NCBI GenBank assembly: GCA_016936975.1
Contig: JAFGWU010000062.1
Span: 57,629 to 121,628, forward strand
From: Bacteroidales bacterium
GTDB taxonomy: Bacteria > Bacteroidota > Bacteroidia > Bacteroidales > GCA-2748055
DNA: 64,000 nucleotides
Direction: 5' to 3'
Below, in pieces: positions 60,258 to 64,000 of the stretch (position 1 is the stretch's first letter; every line of letters starts with the position of its first letter). Position numbers and translations under genes: made by a program. Under the pieces are notes generated by a model. That model had not been told where the DNA came from and did no database searches. It saw only the letters and a program-made list of their open reading frames with translations.

Positions 60258-61559
60258 ATGAACATACCATCCTTAGGGATATCCGTTTGTTTTATCCTCT
60301 GCATGACCCATATTAATGCCCAGGACTGGCCCCAGTTCCTCGGGCCCGAGAGGAACAGCAAATCACCACAGAAGAATATTTTAAGGACATGGCCTGAAAC
60401 CGGGCCGGAAGTTTTATGGAGCGTTGGGGTGGGAATCGGTTACGGCGGACCGGTTGTAAGGGACGGCAGGGTATATTTGCTGGACCGGGACGACCAGGTT
60501 GGTGATTACATGAGATGTTTTGATCTTTCCACCGGAGAGGAACTATGGAGTTATGGCTATGAAGCGCCTGGGTCCGTTATGTTCCCCGGCTCGCGGAGTG
60601 TACCGGCAATCGACGGAAATTGTGTCTATTCCTGCGGCCCATATGGTGATCTCTATTGTATGGACATTAATATTCACGAACCTGTCTGGCACAGGAACGT
60701 CTGGACCGATTTTGGGGGCGGGGAGATCCCGACCTGGGCCATTTCCCAGTGTCCCCTGGTTTATGGGGAACTGCTCATTTTGGCTTCACAGGCACCGGAA
60801 GCCGGCGTGGTGGCTTATGACAAACACACGGGTGAGGTTAAATGGGCCACCCCATCCCTGGGTCTCGTGGGATATGTCAGTCCGGCCATCGTAAAAGTGG
60901 ACGGAGAAGATCAGGTTGTGATGATAACTGCATCAGGAAGGGAAGGAGAGAAGGGCAATGTCGTAGGAATGGAGCCGCTGACGGGAAAAATTCTGTGGAA
61001 TTTTGCGGACTGGGAATGTCGCATTCCGATACCGTCTGCCGTTGATGCAGGTGAAAACAGAATACTAATTGCCGGCGGTTACGAACTAGGCGCGCTGATG
61101 CTCAGGATTGAAAAAAAGGAAGATGGGAGTTACCTCGCCACAGAGCTTTACAGAACAGAGGAGTTTGGCGATCAGACAAAACCGCCTTTATTGCATAACG
61201 GTTATTTCTATGCGCAGTACGGGACCAATAACAGGCGCGACGGACTGGTGTGTATGAGCATGGACGGCCGGATCCTGTGGAAGACCAAACGCTCACCTGA
61301 TTTTAACAAAGGCAGTATGATCCTGGCCGACGGAGTGATCCTGGCCACCGACGGAGCCACGACATTGTACCTGATCGAACCGGATACGACGGCATTCAAA
61401 CCCCTTGCCTCATCAGAACTGCTGGCTACAGAAACCAATCCGGATGATCCCATGGCCAGTAGATTTGGAACGCAGAACTGGGGAGCTGTTGCGCTTGCAG
61501 AAGGCATGTTGCTTATCAGGGACCAGGGCCGGCTGTTGTGTGTGAAAGTGGTTGAATGA
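60258..61559 (+). CDS. PQQ-type beta-propeller secreted protein
   Basis: A 433-residue exported protein from the ATG at 60258 (MNIPSLGISVCF, signal ending THINAQ); an in-frame GTG at 60234 is less likely. It is built of PQQ-like propeller blades with the tryptophan-docking pattern: GRVYLLDRDDQVGDYMRCFDLSTGEELWSYGYE (too long to quote as one motif; the core is LSTGEELWSYGYE), AYDKHTGEVKWATPSLG, GMEPLTGKILWNFADWE, CMSMDGRILWKT. The opening DWPQFLGPERNSKSP is typical of secreted PQQ-like proteins in Bacteroidetes and Planctomycetes. No dehydrogenase catalytic residues are evident, so a structural or binding role is as likely as an enzymatic one. Its stop is 8 bp before the GH43 start. Confidence 0.85.
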   Translation: MNIPSLGISVCFILCMTHINAQDWPQFLGPERNSKSPQKNILRTWPETGPEVLWSVGVGIGYGGPVVRDGRVYLLDRDDQVGDYMRCFDLSTGEELWSYGYEAPGSVMFPGSRSVPAIDGNCVYSCGPYGDLYCMDINIHEPVWHRNVWTDFGGGEIPTWAISQCPLVYGELLILASQAPEAGVVAYDKHTGEVKWATPSLGLVGYVSPAIVKVDGEDQVVMITASGREGEKGNVVGMEPLTGKILWNFADWECRIPIPSAVDAGENRILIAGGYELGALMLRIEKKEDGSYLATELYRTEEFGDQTKPPLLHNGYFYAQYGTNNRRDGLVCMSMDGRILWKTKRSPDFNKGSMILADGVILATDGATTLYLIEPDTTAFKPLASSELLATETNPDDPMASRFGTQNWGAVALAEGMLLIRDQGRLLCVKVVE

Positions 61560-61566
61560 AGAACAA

Positions 61567-62940
61567 ATGATAAAAAAAATCAGAATTATGAAATGTTACA
61601 AACTGCTTCTGTATGCCGTGCCGGCTGTCTTGCTTTTTCCCGAACGAAGTACCTCTGCCCAGAATCCGCTCATTCACGATCAGTTTACGGCCGACCCTTC
61701 GGCACGGGTATTCGACGGAAAGGTATATGTATATCCTTCCCATGATATTCCTGCCAGTGAAAACAGGGGACGCATCGGGTGGTTCTGTATGGAAGACTAT
61801 CATGTGTTCTCTTCTTCAAACCTGACCGACTGGACCGACCACGGTGTCATCGTAAGTCAGAACAGGGTCGGCTGGGCGGATTCAACCTCTTACAGCATGT
61901 GGGCGCCCGACTGTATCGAGAAGAATGGCAGGTATTATTTCTATTTTCCCTCGGTTCCCAAAGATGCCGGTCAGCGAAGAGGTTTTGCCATCGGGGTCGC
62001 TGTGGCGGATAAGCCTGAAGGACCCTTCGTTCCGCAGCCAGAACCCATCAAGAATGTGAGGGGAATCGATCCCAATGCGTTTATAGATAAAGACGGACAG
62101 GCTTATTTATACTGGTCGATGGGAGAAATATTTGTGGCCAGGCTGGCCGAAAACATGCTGGAACTGGCCTCTGAGCCGCAGGTGGTTGAGGATCTGCCCG
62201 ATACCGGGCTCAAGGAAGGACCCTATGTGTTCGAGAGGAACGGAATTTACTACATGACCTATCCCCATGTGCAGAATAAGATCGAGCGGCTTGAATACGC
62301 AATGGGGGATCATCCCCTGGGACCCTTCCGGTTTGCAGGGGTGATCATGGATGAATCACCGACCGGCTGCTGGACCAATCACCAGTCCATCATAGAATTT
62401 GAAGACCAGTGGTATCTGTTTTACCACCATAACGATTTATCCCCAAGATTCGATAAGGCCAGGTCGATCCGGATTGACAGCCTGTTTTTTAACGCAGACG
62501 GGTCCATACAGAACGTCACTCCCACACTGCGCGGGGTAGGTGCAACAGAAGCTGCTCAAAGGATCGAACCTGACAGGTTCAGTTTAAAAAGCGATCAGGG
62601 GGTATCCATCGCATTCCTGGATACACTCGATACATTCAAAGGATGGAAGACGATATTCGATATGAAGGATGCGTGGATCAGGTACAACGCTGTTGATTTC
62701 GGAGATGATACCTATCAGTCGTTACAGGTGAAAGCATGGTCACAGGCGGGAGGTACCCTCCAGGTACGACTGGACAGGGCGGACGGCCCTGTGATTTCCG
62801 AGATAATCATTCCTGAAGGAGTGGAATGGGAAACGGTTTCTTCACCCGTAACGGTTAACCCGCAGGGGATTCAGCACCTGGTTATGTTACTGGGATCTGA
62901 AACACCGGTGGAAGTGGACTGGATCCGGTTCATAAAATAA
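61567..62940 (+). CDS. GH43 glycosidase with C-terminal CBM6-like domain
   Basis: A 457-residue secreted enzyme. The start at 61567 (MIKKIRIMKCYK) is used; an ATG at 61588 would give a shorter signal, also ending STSAQ. GH43 propeller landmarks: FTADPSARVFDGKVYVYPSH (base Asp), VRGIDPNAFIDKDGQAYLYW (modulating Asp) and LKEGPYVFERNGIYYMTY (general acid Glu). WTNHQSIIEFEDQWYLFYHH closes the propeller. The C-terminal about 130 residues are CBM6-like (KGWKTIFDMKDAWIRYNAVD, ending VEVDWIRFIK). It is likely an arabinofuranosidase or xylosidase on arabinoxylan. It follows the PQQ gene closely and precedes a GH51 fragment, so it belonged to an arabinose-releasing cluster. Confidence 0.92.
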   Translation: MIKKIRIMKCYKLLLYAVPAVLLFPERSTSAQNPLIHDQFTADPSARVFDGKVYVYPSHDIPASENRGRIGWFCMEDYHVFSSSNLTDWTDHGVIVSQNRVGWADSTSYSMWAPDCIEKNGRYYFYFPSVPKDAGQRRGFAIGVAVADKPEGPFVPQPEPIKNVRGIDPNAFIDKDGQAYLYWSMGEIFVARLAENMLELASEPQVVEDLPDTGLKEGPYVFERNGIYYMTYPHVQNKIERLEYAMGDHPLGPFRFAGVIMDESPTGCWTNHQSIIEFEDQWYLFYHHNDLSPRFDKARSIRIDSLFFNADGSIQNVTPTLRGVGATEAAQRIEPDRFSLKSDQGVSIAFLDTLDTFKGWKTIFDMKDAWIRYNAVDFGDDTYQSLQVKAWSQAGGTLQVRLDRADGPVISEIIIPEGVEWETVSSPVTVNPQGIQHLVMLLGSETPVEVDWIRFIK

Positions 62941-62955
62941 TGATCAAATTACTCC

Positions 62956-63162
62956 ATGAGAATTAATATGAAGAAAATATTCATTTCATTCCTGATTGCC
63001 CTTCCCTTTTCAGTGAATGCTCAGACGGCGACCATCAAAATCGATACTGACCGGGTCATCGGGGAGATTCATCCTAATATCCACGGGGTTTTCATGGAAC
63101 CCATACATTTCAGCAGAAGAGAGCCCGGTTCAATGGAAATGATCAGCTTCAATACCCTCTAA
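62956..63162 (+). pseudogene. N-terminal fragment of a GH51 alpha-L-arabinofuranosidase
   Basis: 68 codons: signal peptide (ISFLIALPFSVNAQ), then KIDTDRVIGEIHPNIHGVFM and EPIHFSRREPG, the start of secreted Bacteroidetes GH51-type enzymes. After FNTL the frame meets a TAA at 63160-63162, where family members go on with the barrel. The DNA downstream does not resume the gene in any frame, so the rest is deleted rather than merely shifted. It lies 16 bp after the GH43 gene. Confidence 0.75.
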
Positions 63163-63380
63163 GGATTATGCCGGCGCGGATTAATAAAAATTAGTTCCCA
63201 GGTCCAAAAAATATAAAAGCTTTGTATATCTTTAAATGCTAGTAATAAACAGACAACCGTCCGTTGCGCATCAAAACGGAAACTTTTCATTATCCCGTTT
63301 GCCGAAAAAAGTAAAAAATACTGTTCATGACTATTTATTACGGGTTACTTTGACCATCACAGTAAAATAAATCCTTCGCT

Positions 63381-64000
63381 ATGAAGCATTCACAATCTTT
63401 TAATGACAGGCTGAGGCGTCTCAGACAAAGGCTTTCATCCCTTAAAATACCCGGAAAACTCGTTTTTATATTAACGGGAATTGCAGCAACCCTGTGGTTC
63501 CTGGTCAGGGTCATCCCAAAACCACAGAGGGCAGGTTATCCGTGTATGAGGGCGGCAGCCCCGATCATGTCGGGTTTTATATTGTACCTGCTGTCACTCG
63601 GGGGTGCTACGTTGTTATTCAGAAAAGCGGTGGCAAAGCTTAAGAAAGCGCAATACCTGCTGGCCGGTTTTGCATTTGCCGCCAGCCTGGTACTGCTGGT
63701 GGTGTTCAACTGGACCGGTGCCCAGAAGATCTATTCCCGGACTTTCGGATTCACCCGCGGAGAGCTGCCCGACGGGCCGAATAATCCCATGGGGGAAGCA
63801 TTTGGAGTCAAACCGGGCCGCGTTGTATGGGCATGGAACCCCGATGCGACAAACGAAAATTGTCCGAATACGATTACCGACGCCTATTTTATGGCAAAAA
63901 ACAACAACCAGGAGGTAATCAACGAAATGATGGATCATGCCATCATGAACCTGGCAGGAGCAGATAATGTCAAAGATGCCTGGGACCTGATCTTTAAAGA
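63381..64000 (+). CDS. DUF362-type iron-sulfur membrane protein, N-terminal part (runs off the window)
   Basis: Open from an ATG at 63381 to the right edge, 206 codons plus two bases. It starts MKHSQSFNDRLRRLRQRLSS, then has two to three membrane helices (LVFILTGIAATLWFLVRVIP; IMSGFILYLLSLGGATLLF; LLAGFAFAASLVLLVVFNW). After these comes a periplasmic domain with GRVVWAWNPDATNENCPNT and YFMAKNNNQEVINEMMDHA, which I recognise from Bacteroidetes DUF362 proteins. Their exact role is unknown. The gap before it (63163-63380) holds no recognised feature. Confidence 0.75.
   Translation, partial: MKHSQSFNDRLRRLRQRLSSLKIPGKLVFILTGIAATLWFLVRVIPKPQRAGYPCMRAAAPIMSGFILYLLSLGGATLLFRKAVAKLKKAQYLLAGFAFAASLVLLVVFNWTGAQKIYSRTFGFTRGELPDGPNNPMGEAFGVKPGRVVWAWNPDATNENCPNTITDAYFMAKNNNQEVINEMMDHAIMNLAGADNVKDAWDLIFK

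Overview
The window is chromosomal DNA of a free-living or environmental Bacteroidota, probably Bacteroidales/Marinilabiliales-like. The evidence is two SusC/SusD pairs, many short-signal lipoproteins, three proteins with C-terminal type IX secretion (T9SS) sorting domains, a LuxR-tailed propeller regulator, a TAnnTTTG-type promoter and many carbohydrate-active enzymes. All family calls were made by reading the sequence; no database search was run.

Left part (1-16.8 kb, nearly all minus strand). A cut-off T9SS protein is followed by a compact polysaccharide utilization locus (PUL). In transcription order it holds a GH144-type lipoprotein, SusC, SusD, a LamG-domain surface protein, a second GH144-type enzyme and a BglX-type GH3 glucosidase. 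Two GH144-like enzymes beside a GH3 glucosidase point to beta-1,2-glucan (sophoro-oligosaccharide) use. A 958-residue propeller/Y_Y_Y/LuxR-HTH sensor-regulator sits just upstream, then an MscS channel.

Middle-left part (17-33.6 kb). This is a loose set of hemicellulose and side-chain enzymes without SusC/D: a sulfatase, a GH3, a carboxylesterase, a CE1 esterase with a CBM48-like domain, a CE15-type glucuronoyl esterase and a GH43 with CBM6, Ig-like and T9SS domains. Between them lie a DUF1295 membrane protein, a nitroreductase, an EEP-family hydrolase, a methyltransferase, gene fragments, short tandem repeats and a 279-bp MITE-like element with 20-bp inverted ends.

Island (33.96-55.99 kb). 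An intact tRNA-Cys(GCA) carries at its 3' end a 50-bp sequence, running through its terminator, that recurs perfectly 21,981 bp downstream. These are the att sites of an integrated island. Inside are an excisionase-type HTH gene, decayed DNA, a divergent helical-repeat protein, and a plus-strand PUL: ribokinase, SusC, SusD, three exported ADP-ribosylglycohydrolase (ARH) family proteins, two exported double-domain esterases, a GRP sugar transporter, a DUF4595-like lipoprotein and a DASS anion transporter. A decayed IS256 transposase lies before the right att site. No integrase is visible. The set resembles the ribose-scavenging (rus) loci of Bacteroides but is built around ARH and esterase-like proteins. 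A plausible role is capture of ribose from ADP-ribose, ADP-ribosylated or acylated ribosyl compounds. This is the most interesting system in the window.

Right part (56-64 kb). A Fic-domain protein has five copies of a 16-17-bp motif around its start codon. After it come truncated genes, a T9SS secreted protein, a methyltransferase, and a plus-strand run of a PQQ-type propeller protein, a GH43 with a CBM6-like domain, a GH51 arabinofuranosidase cut off after 68 codons, and the start of a DUF362 protein that runs off the edge.
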